A stretch of DNA of 64,000 nt, taken from Sediminibacterium sp. GTDB taxonomy: Bacteria > Bacteroidota > Bacteroidia > Chitinophagales > Chitinophagaceae. This document shows positions 34,473 through 44,274 of this stretch, piece by piece. Numbering within the stretch: the first letter of the stretch is position 1; every line of letters begins with the position of its first letter. The position numbers were made by a program, and so were the translations under genes. The notes beneath the pieces are model-generated. The model did not search any database. It worked only from the letters and a program-made list of their open reading frames with translations, and was not told the origin of the DNA. The stretch spans positions 62,001 through 126,000 of the forward strand of contig JAEUVE010000003.1 in the NCBI GenBank assembly GCA_016786865.1, written 5' to 3'.

Positions 34473-36584
34473 TCAGTTCAGTGTTAAATGAATCAATTGA
34501 CCTCTTGCGATTGCCTGACCGGGTAAAACAGATTGTTCCGCTACCCTTCCCTTTCCCTGCACATTCACCATCAAACCCATTTCCTCACAGAGATGCACCG
34601 CATCTTTCAGCCCCATTCCTTTCAGCTCAGGCATTGTTTTATCCGATACCGGTTTGCTTTGCAAAACCAGAGAAGCATTGTTGTTTTTGATACTTCCCCA
34701 CAAATCCGCCCTTCCGGTAGAATCGTTGTACCGCAGTTTGAGTTCCTGAAACAGGTATTCCAGATCGGGCTTGTAACCGGTGTAACTGTAGCGGATGCTG
34801 TCTGATTTACGTAAAGCAGCCGTATTGGTTTTGGCGCTGCGGATATACGTGCTGTACAGGCGATCGGCAATTTCCCTGAATACCGGACCCGCCACCGCCG
34901 CACCATAATACACCGGCGCAAAGGGCTTGTTCTTAATCACCACCACACAGGTGTACTGCGGATTGTCTGCAGGAAAATAACCGGCAAAAGAAGACTGGTA
35001 AATTCTGTTCACATATCCTTTGTTGCCGTCTGCCACCAGAGCAGTACCGGTTTTACCGGCTACTTTGTATGGCGCATTCAGGAATAAGGTTTTAGCGGTC
35101 CCTTCCGTACAAACGCCTTCCAGGCAGGCTTTCAGGAGTTGCAGGGTTTCATTGCTGCAAATTTTTCCTGGCCATGGAGCCGGCTGAAATTCCTTCAGCA
35201 CAATGCCTTCTTCTTTGATGCTGCTTACCAGGTAAGGTTTCAGCATGGTGCCGTTGTTGGCCACTGCATTGTACAACATGGCAGTTTGCAACGGACTGAT
35301 GGAAAGATTGTATCCAAACGCCATCCAGGGAATGGTCGTAGGACCAAATAACCTGCTGCCCGGACGATAGATCACGGGATTTCTTTCTCCCACGAGGTCG
35401 ATGCCGGTAACGGTATCGATCCGCATTTTATTCAGGTGCTTTAAAAACTGACCGGGTGCAGCAGCGTAATGTGCAACCGCCAGCTTGGCCATGGCCACAT
35501 TCGAACTCAGTTCAAAAGCATGCTTCACCGTAACCTCGTTTTCTTTGTGCACTTCAGAATCGTATACGGTCTGACCCGCTACTTTCCAGGAACCATGCTC
35601 CAGGTTTACGACCTGATTCAAAGAAACTTTTTTATCCTCCAGCAAAGCCATCATGGTAGCCAGCTTAAATGTAGAGCCGGGCTCGGAGGGGCTGATGGCA
35701 TAATTCAAATCTTCCCAGTACATACCCGGACCTCTTTTGCCCAGGTTGGCAATGGCTTTCACCTTACCGGTTTTGGTTTCGATCACAATGGCGCAACCGT
35801 TGTCTGCATCATTTTTGATCATCATTTTCATCAGAGCGTTTTCGGTTACATCCTGAATAAAAACATCAATGGTGCTTACAATATCTTTTCCTGTTTCGGG
35901 TTCAATCAGGTAGGTATCGTCTACCGGAACACCCACACCACCTGCAATGGAACGAACGGTTTGTTTACCATTGCGGCCGCGCAACACACTGTCGTAGGTT
36001 TTTTCGAGGCCTACCTTGTTGGAATCCCTGGCCAGCCCAATGGTTCTGAAAGCCAGCATCTGGTAAGGATTCAGGCGAATGGTCCGCTCGTTGGCGATCA
36101 TACCGCTTTTGTATCTGCCCAGCTTAAACAGCGGAAACCTTCTCAGCTCATCGTATTCACGGAAAGAGATTTTCTTTTTCAGCAGAAAGTAACCATCTTC
36201 TGCCTTGTATCCCCGCTGCAAAATGGTTTTGTATTGTGCAGCAGTCTGGTCTTTAAAGAGATTGGCCAGGTGCCAGCTAAGTGAATCTACATTTTCGCGA
36301 AAACGCGCGCCGTTCTTTTCACGAAGACCGGCAACGCGAAAGTCTATGTAAATATCAAACTGCGGAATGCTGGTACTCAGCATCTGACCGTCTTCGCTGT
36401 AAATGGTTCCGCGTTCGGCTTCAATTTCATCTATGCGCTGGTGCAGGCTGTCGCTCATGCTGCGCCACTTGGGGCCTTCTACCTGCTGAATATAAACCGC
36501 CTTGCCAAAAATGGCCACACAGACAACGACCATCAGTATATAACTGAGGTACACTCTCCATAATATGTCGCGTTTTACTTCCAT
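34473..36584 (-). CDS. ftsI: Septal peptidoglycan transpeptidase FtsI (class B PBP) with C-terminal PASTA domain
   Basis: A 703-residue bitopic protein. One N-terminal helix (about residues 9-28) is followed by a PBP dimerisation domain and a transpeptidase domain with the active-site SxxK in GSTFKLATM, SxN in SSNVAMAKL, and KTG in VAGKTGTALV. The C-terminal 60 residues form one PASTA unit beginning MPELKGMGLKDAVHL and ending in LIHLTLN, unlike E. coli FtsI, which lacks PASTA. It cross-links septal peptidoglycan in partnership with FtsW. The start overlaps the FtsL-like gene's stop. Confidence 0.96.
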   Translation of the reverse strand: MEVKRDILWRVYLSYILMVVVCVAIFGKAVYIQQVEGPKWRSMSDSLHQRIDEIEAERGTIYSEDGQMLSTSIPQFDIYIDFRVAGLREKNGARFRENVDSLSWHLANLFKDQTAAQYKTILQRGYKAEDGYFLLKKKISFREYDELRRFPLFKLGRYKSGMIANERTIRLNPYQMLAFRTIGLARDSNKVGLEKTYDSVLRGRNGKQTVRSIAGGVGVPVDDTYLIEPETGKDIVSTIDVFIQDVTENALMKMMIKNDADNGCAIVIETKTGKVKAIANLGKRGPGMYWEDLNYAISPSEPGSTFKLATMMALLEDKKVSLNQVVNLEHGSWKVAGQTVYDSEVHKENEVTVKHAFELSSNVAMAKLAVAHYAAAPGQFLKHLNKMRIDTVTGIDLVGERNPVIYRPGSRLFGPTTIPWMAFGYNLSISPLQTAMLYNAVANNGTMLKPYLVSSIKEEGIVLKEFQPAPWPGKICSNETLQLLKACLEGVCTEGTAKTLFLNAPYKVAGKTGTALVADGNKGYVNRIYQSSFAGYFPADNPQYTCVVVIKNKPFAPVYYGAAVAGPVFREIADRLYSTYIRSAKTNTAALRKSDSIRYSYTGYKPDLEYLFQELKLRYNDSTGRADLWGSIKNNNASLVLQSKPVSDKTMPELKGMGLKDAVHLCEEMGLMVNVQGKGRVAEQSVLPGQAIARGQLIHLTLN

Positions 36585-36901
36585 TACTGATCAATTCGAA
36601 CAGGCATGTCTTTGCTCACTTTCAAACCCAGGGGTTCGGCAGCTTTCACAATCTGTGCCTCTTCACTCTTATACATCACTTCGCTTTTCAGCGTTTTATA
36701 TACATACTGTAATTCTTTCAATTCGGCGTTGATCGAATTGATTCGCCGGATGGTTCTGTCGGACATATGACCATTGGCTATGTAGAGTACCGCCAGTACG
36801 GAAAGGAACAGGAAGAACGTGATATTCTTCAGGATCCACTCGTAACTGAACAATCCCTTTAAAGGATTCTTCGGACTGGTTTTGTTTTCTGGTACGGACA
36901 T
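36584..36901 (-). CDS. FtsL-like bitopic division protein
   Basis: A 105-residue protein. A cytoplasmic segment of about 25 residues is followed by one helix (about 27-45, ITFFLFLSVLAVLYIA) and a periplasmic coiled coil (INSINAELKELQYVYKTLKSEV). Size, topology and position between rsmH and ftsI are those of Bacteroidota FtsL, although the sequence is too variable for a motif-based call. It would form the FtsQ-FtsL-FtsB scaffold that activates FtsWI. ATG 36901 is chosen; an in-frame TTG at 36913 adds only four residues. Its stop overlaps the ftsI start. Confidence 0.85.
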   Translation of the reverse strand: MSVPENKTSPKNPLKGLFSYEWILKNITFFLFLSVLAVLYIANGHMSDRTIRRINSINAELKELQYVYKTLKSEVMYKSEEAQIVKAAEPLGLKVSKDMPVRIDQ

Positions 36902-36913
36902 ATATTTATTCAA

Positions 36914-37852
36914 TCACAACTTCTCTGCTACTCTCAACTTGGCGCTCCTGCTTCTCGTATTTCGCTTCAACTCTTCTGCGCCAGCCGTTACCGGCTTCTT
37001 GTTCACCAACCGGAAAACCGTTTGCTTTGCTACGGATTCAAAGGGGTTATCCGGTACTTCTTCAAAACTTCCCTGGCGGAAAAAGTTTTTCACCATTCTG
37101 TCTTCAATGGAATGAAACGTAATGATGGCAGCTCTTCCACCGGGTTTCAGCACCGCGGGCAATTGCTGCAACATTTCTTTCAGCGCTCCCATCTCGTCGT
37201 TCACTTCTATTCTCAGGGCCTGAAAAACCTGCGCCAGGTATTTATGAGGATTTCCTTTCACCACAGGGCTGATCATTGCCTTAAACTGCTCAATTGTACC
37301 GAACGGCAGGTGCGCACGCTGGTGAACAATATGATTGGCCAGTGTTTTGGAATTGGTCACTTCGCCGTATTGTTCAAACAATTTGTGCAGTTGCTGTTCG
37401 GAGTAAGACCTGATGATTGTAGCAGCAGTAGCCGGCTGTCTGCGATCCATCCGCATATCCATCGGACCCGCAAAACGAATGGAGAAGCCACGCTCCCCTT
37501 CATCGAACTGGTGACTGCTTACGCCCAGATCGGCCAGTACGCCGTCTACGGCAGCAATATTGTGCAGGCGCAGAAAGCGCTGCAGATGACGAAAGTTCTG
37601 AGGAATAAACAGTATCCTGGGATCGTCGTGGATGTTTTCCTGCGCAGCGGCATCCTGGTCAAATGCAACCAGCCTGCCCTGCGGCCCCAACCTGCTTAAA
37701 ATGCCCCTGCTGTGTCCTCCGCCACCAAACGTACAGTCTACATAAATTCCATCGGCCTTAATATCCAATCCTTCCAGGGTTTCGTTGAAAAGGACGGGAA
37801 TATGATAAGCAGATTGCTGAGATTCGGATCCGGGTGTCAGTTCCTGCTCCAT
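36914..37852 (-). CDS. rsmH: 16S rRNA (cytosine(1402)-N4)-methyltransferase RsmH
   Basis: A 312-residue SAM-dependent methyltransferase. The N-terminal YHIPVLFNETLEGL and the SAM loop DCTFGGGGHSRGIL are diagnostic. GVLADLGVSSHQFDEGERGFS is the conserved MraW region, and HSIEDRMVKNFF lies near the C-terminus. It modifies C1402 of 16S rRNA. It is the second gene of the division cluster: one base separates its start codon from the mraZ stop codon. Confidence 0.97.
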   Translation of the reverse strand: MEQELTPGSESQQSAYHIPVLFNETLEGLDIKADGIYVDCTFGGGGHSRGILSRLGPQGRLVAFDQDAAAQENIHDDPRILFIPQNFRHLQRFLRLHNIAAVDGVLADLGVSSHQFDEGERGFSIRFAGPMDMRMDRRQPATAATIIRSYSEQQLHKLFEQYGEVTNSKTLANHIVHQRAHLPFGTIEQFKAMISPVVKGNPHKYLAQVFQALRIEVNDEMGALKEMLQQLPAVLKPGGRAAIITFHSIEDRMVKNFFRQGSFEEVPDNPFESVAKQTVFRLVNKKPVTAGAEELKRNTRSRSAKLRVAEKL

Positions 37853-37853
37853 A

Positions 37854-38312
37854 TTACTGCTTATCGGTTTTATCGGCCATCACTTCCTGTGCCAGGCTGC
37901 TGAAAGCCTCGGGTGAAAAATCCTCAAAGAGCTGTTTGTACTTAGTAGCATCCCATATTTCGAAACGATCCAGCGCTGCTGCCAGCACGATGTCTTTGGA
38001 AAGGCCGGCAAATTCCTTGAGGGAGGCGGGCAGCAACATTCTACCTGCAGCATCCAGTTCAATTTCTGTGGCCCCGCCCAAAAACTGACGCCTGAATTGG
38101 CGTACTTTTGGATCGAAATCGTTCAACTGGCTGATTTTGGCAATAATCAATTCCCAACTTTTCAACGGATACAACGTGAGACATTTTTCGAACCCGCGGC
38201 TGAGGATAAAGCGGTTCTCTCCTTCCGGCAACTGTTTTTTCAGTCCGCCGGGAAGCAGAAAACGCCCTTTAGCGTCTACCGTAGCCTCATATTCTCCGTG
38301 AAATCCGTTCAT
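37854..38312 (-). CDS. mraZ: Transcriptional regulator MraZ
   Basis: A 152-residue protein of two SpoVT-AbrB domains, each with its DNA-contacting loop: DAKGRFLLP near residue 15 and DAAGRMLLP near residue 90. ATG 38312 gives the family N-terminus MNGFHGEYEATVDAKGR; an in-frame start at 38351 would run into the operator. MraZ forms a ring and represses its own dcw operon in E. coli by binding short direct repeats at one-helical-turn spacing. Exactly such repeats lie 24-63 bases upstream of this start. Confidence 0.96.
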   Translation of the reverse strand: MNGFHGEYEATVDAKGRFLLPGGLKKQLPEGENRFILSRGFEKCLTLYPLKSWELIIAKISQLNDFDPKVRQFRRQFLGGATEIELDAAGRMLLPASLKEFAGLSKDIVLAAALDRFEIWDATKYKQLFEDFSPEAFSSLAQEVMADKTDKQ

Positions 38313-38335
38313 TTGGGTATAAATATTTCCAAGAT

Positions 38336-38375
38336 TACCACTTGTTGACACAAAATAACACTTTTTCCCACTTTT
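38336..38375 (-). promoter_or_regulatory. MraZ operator: four 10-bp direct repeats upstream of mraZ
   Basis: On the mraZ coding strand four consecutive 10-base units read AAAAGTGGGA, AAAAGTGTTA, TTTTGTGTCA and ACAAGTGGTA. The GTG core is in the same place in each (complement CAC at 38369, 38359, 38349 and 38339). Two units match AAAGTG(T/G), the box reported for Mollicutes MraZ, and the spacing equals that of E. coli TGGG boxes. Confidence 0.8.
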
Positions 38376-38399
38376 GATCGCAAAAGGGAAGGGTTGTAT

Positions 38400-38408
38400 T
38401 TATCCACA
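38400..38408 (+). promoter_or_regulatory. Perfect DnaA box (TTATCCACA)
   Basis: TTATCCACA at 38400-38408 is identical to the strongest DnaA box. It lies between the MraZ operator and the queA promoter. Confidence 0.65.
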
Positions 38409-38440
38409 GATTATGCTATGGTTAAAACGCAGGCTCAGTA

Positions 38441-38448
38441 TAGATTTG
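38441..38448 (+). promoter_or_regulatory. -7 element of queA
   Basis: TAGATTTG matches TAnnTTTG exactly. It lies 76 bases before the queA ATG, with one DnaA box upstream and two downstream of it. No clean TTTG at the expected upstream distance. Confidence 0.45.
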
Positions 38449-38457
38449 ACTCCAAAA

Positions 38458-38466
38458 TGGGGATAA
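38458..38466 (-). promoter_or_regulatory. Near-consensus DnaA box (one mismatch)
   Basis: TGGGGATAA on the plus strand is TTATCCCCA on the minus strand, one mismatch from TTATCCACA. It would lie at or just after the predicted queA transcription start. Confidence 0.4.
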
Positions 38467-38490
38467 CCGGCCAAGTACCATGTGAATAGC

Positions 38491-38499
38491 TGTGGATAA
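38491..38499 (-). promoter_or_regulatory. Perfect DnaA box (inverted)
   Basis: TGTGGATAA on the plus strand is a perfect TTATCCACA on the minus strand, 82 bases from the other perfect box and in opposite orientation, 25 bases before queA. Confidence 0.65.
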
Positions 38500-38524
38500 C
38501 CCCTGAAACGCAATAAAATCAAGC

Positions 38525-39760
38525 ATGAAGCACCCATCAACACTTAGTATACAGGAGTTTACCTACGAATTACCCGATGAACGAATTGCGCGGTACCCGC
38601 TGGCCGAACGGGATGCCAGCAGGCTGCTGGTGTACCGGAAGGGGGAAATCAGCGAATCGGTGTACCGGAACCTGGCAGCAGCCCTGCCACCGGAGAGCAT
38701 GCTGGTATTCAACAATACCCGGGTAGTGGAAGCCCGCCTGCTTTTTCAAAAAGAAACCGGGGGCATCATCGAAATCTTTTGTCTGGAGCCGGGAGACCAG
38801 TATGCCGATATAACGAGCGCTATGCTGCAGAAGGGAAAAGTGTACTGGAAATGCCTGGTGGGCGGTGCCAAAAAATGGAAGGAAGGACCGTTGCGCATGG
38901 AGATACAGCCAACAGCAGTTCACTCCGATCCATTGGTAATCGAGGCAGGAAAAGTATCTCAGCACAACGATTATTTTATCATAGAACTGAGCTGGAACAA
39001 TGCAGCGATGAGCTTTGCCGAACTCCTGCATGCAGCGGGTTCTATTCCACTGCCACCCTACCTGAACAGAAAAACAGAAGCAGCAGACAAAGAAAGATAC
39101 CAAACCATTTATGCAGCGCAGGATGGATCTGTTGCTGCGCCAACAGCCGGCCTGCATTTTACACCACATGTGTTTGAAACCCTGCAACAAAAAAACATTC
39201 ACCGTGCATTTGTAACCCTGCATGTGGGAGCAGGCACGTTTAAGCCGGTGAAAGCATCCACCATGGGCGAACACGAAATGCATGCCGAATTCATAGAAGT
39301 ATCCGCAGCGTTGGTACGGCAACTCATTCTGCAGCATGAACAAGGCATCATTGCAGTGGGCACCACATCGTTGCGTACCCTCGAAAGCCTATACTGGCTG
39401 GGCGCTAAAGTAATAGCAACACCTGATATACCGGCAGCAGCATTGCAGTTGCAACAGTGGGAACCGTATGAACAGCCCGAACAGGATATTCCTGCCACAA
39501 CCGCGTTACAGGCATTGCTGCAATGGATTGAACAACAACCACTGCAACAGCTGATTACCAAAACACAGATCATCATTGCACCGGGTTACCGGTTCAGGAT
39601 CATCAGCGGACTGATCACCAATTTTCATCAGCCGCAATCTACTCTGCTCCTGATTGTTGCAGCCATCACCGGCAATGACTGGAAACGGATCTACCGATAT
39701 GCCATGGAAAACGATTTTCGTTTTCTGAGTTATGGAGACGGTTGCCTGTTATGGGTTTAA
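38525..39760 (+). CDS. queA: S-adenosylmethionine:tRNA ribosyltransferase-isomerase QueA
   Basis: A 411-residue enzyme that transfers the ribosyl part of SAM to 7-aminomethyl-7-deazaguanine in tRNA, the penultimate queuosine step. Recognisable segments are YELPDERIARYPLAERDASRLLVY (start of the family, about residues 14-37), FNNTRVVEARL, the PTAGLHFT motif with TLHVGAGTFKPV, and the C-terminal LITNFHQPQSTLL and FLSYGDGCLL. It is longer than E. coli QueA (356), with extra Gln-rich sequence near residues 315-350. It overlaps the convergent kinase gene by four bases at their 3' ends. Confidence 0.95.
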   Translation: MKHPSTLSIQEFTYELPDERIARYPLAERDASRLLVYRKGEISESVYRNLAAALPPESMLVFNNTRVVEARLLFQKETGGIIEIFCLEPGDQYADITSAMLQKGKVYWKCLVGGAKKWKEGPLRMEIQPTAVHSDPLVIEAGKVSQHNDYFIIELSWNNAAMSFAELLHAAGSIPLPPYLNRKTEAADKERYQTIYAAQDGSVAAPTAGLHFTPHVFETLQQKNIHRAFVTLHVGAGTFKPVKASTMGEHEMHAEFIEVSAALVRQLILQHEQGIIAVGTTSLRTLESLYWLGAKVIATPDIPAAALQLQQWEPYEQPEQDIPATTALQALLQWIEQQPLQQLITKTQIIIAPGYRFRIISGLITNFHQPQSTLLLIVAAITGNDWKRIYRYAMENDFRFLSYGDGCLLWV

Positions 39761-41094
39761 GCAGGATTCAGTACCGGTACTTCAATTGTGAATGCAGTAC
39801 CCTTGCCTAAAGTGCTTTCCACTTTGATGCGGCCCTTGTGTGCATCAATCACGGTTTTTACATAACTCATGCCCAGGCCAAACCCTTTTACATTGTGCAG
39901 GTTGCCGGTATGTGCGCGGAAGAATTTTTCGAAGATGCGTTTGGTACTTTCCTTGCTCATACCAATACCATTGTCTTCTACACGGATCACCAGGTAGTTG
40001 CGGGTGCTGTGCGTGGAAATTTTAATGAGCAGGTTTTCTTTGGAGTATTTAATGGCATTGTCTACCAGGTTCGAAATCAGGTTGGTGAAATGTGCTTCAT
40101 CCCCTTTAATCAGGTCGTTCTTGGCATTGAGCAACAACTGGAAGTCGGCGCCCTTGTCTTGCAACTGCAGTTTGTAATTGTCCATCACCTGAACAATAAG
40201 GTTGTGCACCTGCAGTTCAACGAGGTTCATCTTCAGTTCCTGTTTTTCCATGAAAGCAGCCTGCAAAATGGTTTCCACATGTTTGTTCATGCGGTTGTTT
40301 TCTTCTTTGATGATCTTGGTGAAGTAAGCTGTTTTCTCCTTGTTGTTCTGTACTTTTTCATTGCCCAATGCATCCACTGCCAACGATATGGTGGCCAGCG
40401 GTGTTTTGAATTCGTGGGTCATGTTGTTGATGAAATCGCTCTTGATCTGGCTTAGTCTTTTCTGGTTCAGCAAGGTTCGGATGGTTACATAAAAAGCTGC
40501 AATGATTACGAGCATAAACGTAATAGCGCCCAGTATGATCCAGCGCAGTGATTGCCAAACCTGCTTTTCAATATCGGGAACAATGAGGATCAGTTTTTCA
40601 AAAGAAGGGGTGAACTCCACTTCGGCATTCTCCGGCAGAATCACCGAATAAAATCTTTTGTTGTTCACGGTGTCCCAGAACTCACGTTCGTATCCGGGCG
40701 ACATCAGTTCGTAATCGTCGTTGAAATCGGTAACGGCAAATTCAAACTTTACATTATCGAGGTCTACTCTTTTGAATTCTTTCCTGATCCGGCCCGCGAT
40801 TTCTTCCTGCGAAAATTTCTGGTCTACGCTGGGACGTCTGAAGAGGTATTGCTGAATAGCCGGTCCCAGTAAAAGCATACCCCTTCCCCTGCGGGATAAA
40901 CTCATGGCCTGCCCCGAACCGGCAGACTTGCCGAGGTCGATGGCCACGGAAGTAACCGCCCCGTCAATTTTATTCTTGAGCTGGGCCCTGTTTACTGCAA
41001 GCAGGTTGTCGAACCAGGATACCTGCAGGAGAATCAACCCAAACAGCGACAGCGAAATGAGGATCACAATGACCGGAAAAGTTCTCTTCATCAT
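39757..41094 (-). CDS. Transmembrane sensor histidine kinase
   Basis: A 445-residue two-helix sensor kinase. The first helix is near residues 6-26, a periplasmic domain of about 150 residues follows, and the second helix is near 187-208. HisKA has the phospho-acceptor in NNMTHEFKTPL; HATPase motifs are complete: N-box NLVDNAIKYS, G1 VEDNGIGM and G2 GFGLGMSYVK. ATG 41094 or 41091 is chosen because the in-frame start at 41100 is a TTG. A TATATTTG element ends three bases before 41094, implying a nearly leaderless mRNA. No response regulator gene is adjacent, so its partner is unknown. Confidence 0.92.
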   Translation of the reverse strand: MMKRTFPVIVILISLSLFGLILLQVSWFDNLLAVNRAQLKNKIDGAVTSVAIDLGKSAGSGQAMSLSRRGRGMLLLGPAIQQYLFRRPSVDQKFSQEEIAGRIRKEFKRVDLDNVKFEFAVTDFNDDYELMSPGYEREFWDTVNNKRFYSVILPENAEVEFTPSFEKLILIVPDIEKQVWQSLRWIILGAITFMLVIIAAFYVTIRTLLNQKRLSQIKSDFINNMTHEFKTPLATISLAVDALGNEKVQNNKEKTAYFTKIIKEENNRMNKHVETILQAAFMEKQELKMNLVELQVHNLIVQVMDNYKLQLQDKGADFQLLLNAKNDLIKGDEAHFTNLISNLVDNAIKYSKENLLIKISTHSTRNYLVIRVEDNGIGMSKESTKRIFEKFFRAHTGNLHNVKGFGLGMSYVKTVIDAHKGRIKVESTLGKGTAFTIEVPVLNPA

Positions 41095-41097
41095 GTA

Positions 41098-41105
41098 CAA
41101 ATATA
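41098..41105 (-). promoter_or_regulatory. -7 element adjoining the kinase start codon
   Basis: TATATTTG (41105-41098, minus strand) matches TAnnTTTG and ends three bases before ATG 41094. Confidence 0.4.
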
Positions 41106-41163
41106 GTTTTAAAGCCAGCTTTTATTTCGGCAAATAAAGCATTTTACCTATCTTTTAGGATAA

Positions 41164-41712
41164 ATGGAACTATCACAGGGCATATTACTTCTCTCCGACC
41201 CTTTTTTAAAGGACCCCAATTTCATCCGGTCGGTGGTGCTGGTTTGTGAACACAATCCGGAAGGCGCATTTGGACTGGTTTTGAACAGGAAAATTCATTT
41301 TGTACTGGGCGACCTGGTAGAACAGGCCATGGGAATTGATGTAGCGGTATTCGAAGGCGGACCGGTTCAACCAACAGCCCTCCATTTCATTCACAGAAAA
41401 GGAAATCTGATACCCAACAGCGTGGAAATTGCCCGGGATATTTTCTGGGGAGGCGATTTTGAAGTAACACTGAATTTGCTGCGGTCCGGCCAGGTGGGCC
41501 CGCGCGATATTCGTTTTTTTGTGGGCTACAGCGGCTGGAGTGCCGGACAACTGGAGGAGGAACTGGAAGAAAAAAGCTGGATACCTGCGCAGGCAAGGGC
41601 CTCCATTGTTTTTGATGCACCCGAAGACCAGATCTGGGCCAGGAGCCTGCATACACTTGGCGGAGAATATGCGCAGATGAGCAACTACCCCATCGATCCG
41701 CAGCTGAACTAG
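41164..41712 (+). CDS. YqgE/AlgH (UPF0301) family protein
   Basis: A 182-residue protein of the UPF0301 family. The N-terminal GILLLSDPFLKDPNFIRSVVLVCEHNPEGAFGLVLNR segment (about residues 6-42), FEGGPVQPTALHFIH and FFVGYSGWSAGQLEEEL are the conserved family blocks. E. coli YqgE and Pseudomonas AlgH belong here; AlgH is linked to alginate regulation, but the biochemical role is unknown. It is a single gene between the divergent kinase and the convergent atpDC operon. A TATCTTTT element (seven of eight to TAnnTTTG) sits at 41149-41156. Confidence 0.93.
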   Translation: MELSQGILLLSDPFLKDPNFIRSVVLVCEHNPEGAFGLVLNRKIHFVLGDLVEQAMGIDVAVFEGGPVQPTALHFIHRKGNLIPNSVEIARDIFWGGDFEVTLNLLRSGQVGPRDIRFFVGYSGWSAGQLEEELEEKSWIPAQARASIVFDAPEDQIWARSLHTLGGEYAQMSNYPIDPQLN

Positions 41713-41714
41713 GC

Positions 41715-41744
41715 ATAAAAAAACGACCCCAAAAAGGGGCCGTT
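41715..41744 (-). terminator. Terminator of atpDC, also usable by yqgE
   Basis: A stem AACG-CCCC (41722-41730) with GGGG-CGTT (41736-41744), one A-C mismatch and a five-A loop. On the minus strand a T run follows (41723-41717); on the plus strand only CAAAAAA follows, so it mainly serves atpDC. Confidence 0.75.
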
Positions 41745-41797
41745 CAAAAAATCAAATTCAAATTAAATTCTTCTATTATCGCGTTTTATTCCGGCGG

Positions 41798-42049
41798 CTA
41801 TAATTCAATAGCACCTTCTACCAAAACAGTGGCTTTGTTGTTGAGTACTTCTACAAAACCGCTCTGGATGGAATAATTAGCAGACTCTTTTTTATCTACC
41901 AAAACCTTCAGGTTACCCTTACCCAGGGCGCTCACCATCGGAGCGTGTTTGTCGAGGATTTCGAACAAACCACTGGTTCCAGGCAGCTGTACGCCGTACA
42001 CTTCTCCGCTGTACAGTTTCTTTTCCGGTGTTAATATCTCTAGAATCAT
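41798..42049 (-). CDS. atpC: F-type ATP synthase epsilon subunit (short form)
   Basis: An 83-residue protein starting MILEILTPEKKLYSGEV, followed by the family core LPGTSGLFEILDKHAPMVSALGKG and SGFVEVLNNKATVLVE. It contains the N-terminal beta-sandwich domain only; the C-terminal helical hairpin that inhibits ATP hydrolysis in E. coli epsilon (about 138 residues) is absent. It contributes to the central stalk of F1. It follows atpD by 17 bases. Confidence 0.94.
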   Translation of the reverse strand: MILEILTPEKKLYSGEVYGVQLPGTSGLFEILDKHAPMVSALGKGNLKVLVDKKESANYSIQSGFVEVLNNKATVLVEGAIEL

Positions 42050-42066
42050 TGTTGTTGTTTTCTTAA

Positions 42067-43665
<1,599 letters not shown>

Positions 43666-43932
43666 CTATTTGCCTGTTTTTTTTCTGATCAGAGAAAACA
43701 GGGACTGGGCAACCGGAACCAGCTTCAGCAAATTCCAGGCCCCGGATAGGGTTGCGGTACTCAGAACCGCGGGAACAATGGCTCCGGTGGCCGATTTGAA
43801 GAGCTGACCGGGAACTTTCTGTACCCTTTCGGAAAGGTCTTTTTCCTGGCGGTCGATCTCCCCTTTCAGCTGATCAATGGCCCTCAGGAGGTCTTCCCGG
43901 GATCTTATCGGGGGTTGTTGGTAGCTGCTCAT
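43666..43932 (-). CDS. Small protein of the YtxH/holin-like operon
   Basis: An 88-residue protein starting MSSYQQPPIRSREDLL at 43932; its start overlaps the stop of the upstream holin-like gene by four bases (ATGA-type coupling). A charged helix (about residues 10-40, SREDLLRAIDQLKGEIDRQEKDL) precedes a C-terminal stretch with a hydrophobic helix (about 50-80) and a basic end RKKTGK. I do not recognise a named family. Its position as the third gene of this set suggests a shared envelope function. Confidence 0.7.
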   Translation of the reverse strand: MSSYQQPPIRSREDLLRAIDQLKGEIDRQEKDLSERVQKVPGQLFKSATGAIVPAVLSTATLSGAWNLLKLVPVAQSLFSLIRKKTGK

Positions 43933-44273
43933 TGCTCTTTTAATAAAATTTGAATCACCGTATCGGTAACGGAACGGCCCAATTTGTTCCTGAAAAGCCA
44001 AACCAGCAGAAAAACCAGGAGGTATCCCCCGGCCACGATCCCAAAACCTTTCATCAGGCTGCCGGTAACATCGGCCAGGTAATAGGCGGCCATAAAGCTC
44101 GCAAAGAAGAGGATGATGGCCACCAGGATCACCAGTACCAGCAAAACCACCAGCCTGCCCACCAGGCGACCGGCTTTATCGGTCATTTGCATTTTCACCA
44201 GGAGGATCCTGTTTTCGAGGTATTGCTCCAGTTCTTTCCGGGTATCGGTAAAAAAATGTTCTGATTCAGCCAT
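43929..44273 (-). CDS. Phage_holin_3_6/DUF1469-like membrane protein
   Basis: A 114-residue protein. An amphipathic N-terminus (ELEQYLENRILLVKMQMTDKAGRL) is followed by two helices (about residues 38-62 and 73-93). The pattern matches the superfamily annotated as putative holin-X or DUF1469. Such genes are common on Bacteroidota chromosomes next to ytxH-like genes and are not evidence of a prophage. The role is unknown; stress-related envelope functions are often suspected. It lies one base after the YtxH gene. Confidence 0.78.
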   Translation of the reverse strand: MAESEHFFTDTRKELEQYLENRILLVKMQMTDKAGRLVGRLVVLLVLVILVAIILFFASFMAAYYLADVTGSLMKGFGIVAGGYLLVFLLVWLFRNKLGRSVTDTVIQILLKEQ

Positions 44274-44274
44274 G

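Noticed and set aside
38336..38524. Calling the mraZ-queA gap the replication origin outright
   Set aside because: DnaA boxes alone are not sufficient: no dnaA, dnaN or obvious AT-rich unwinding element is next to them, and skew cannot be computed here; kept only as a finding to test.
43666..44273. Holin-like gene as a sign of prophage
   Set aside because: No integrase, capsid, lysin or attachment site nearby; this holin-like/YtxH pairing is an ordinary chromosomal set.
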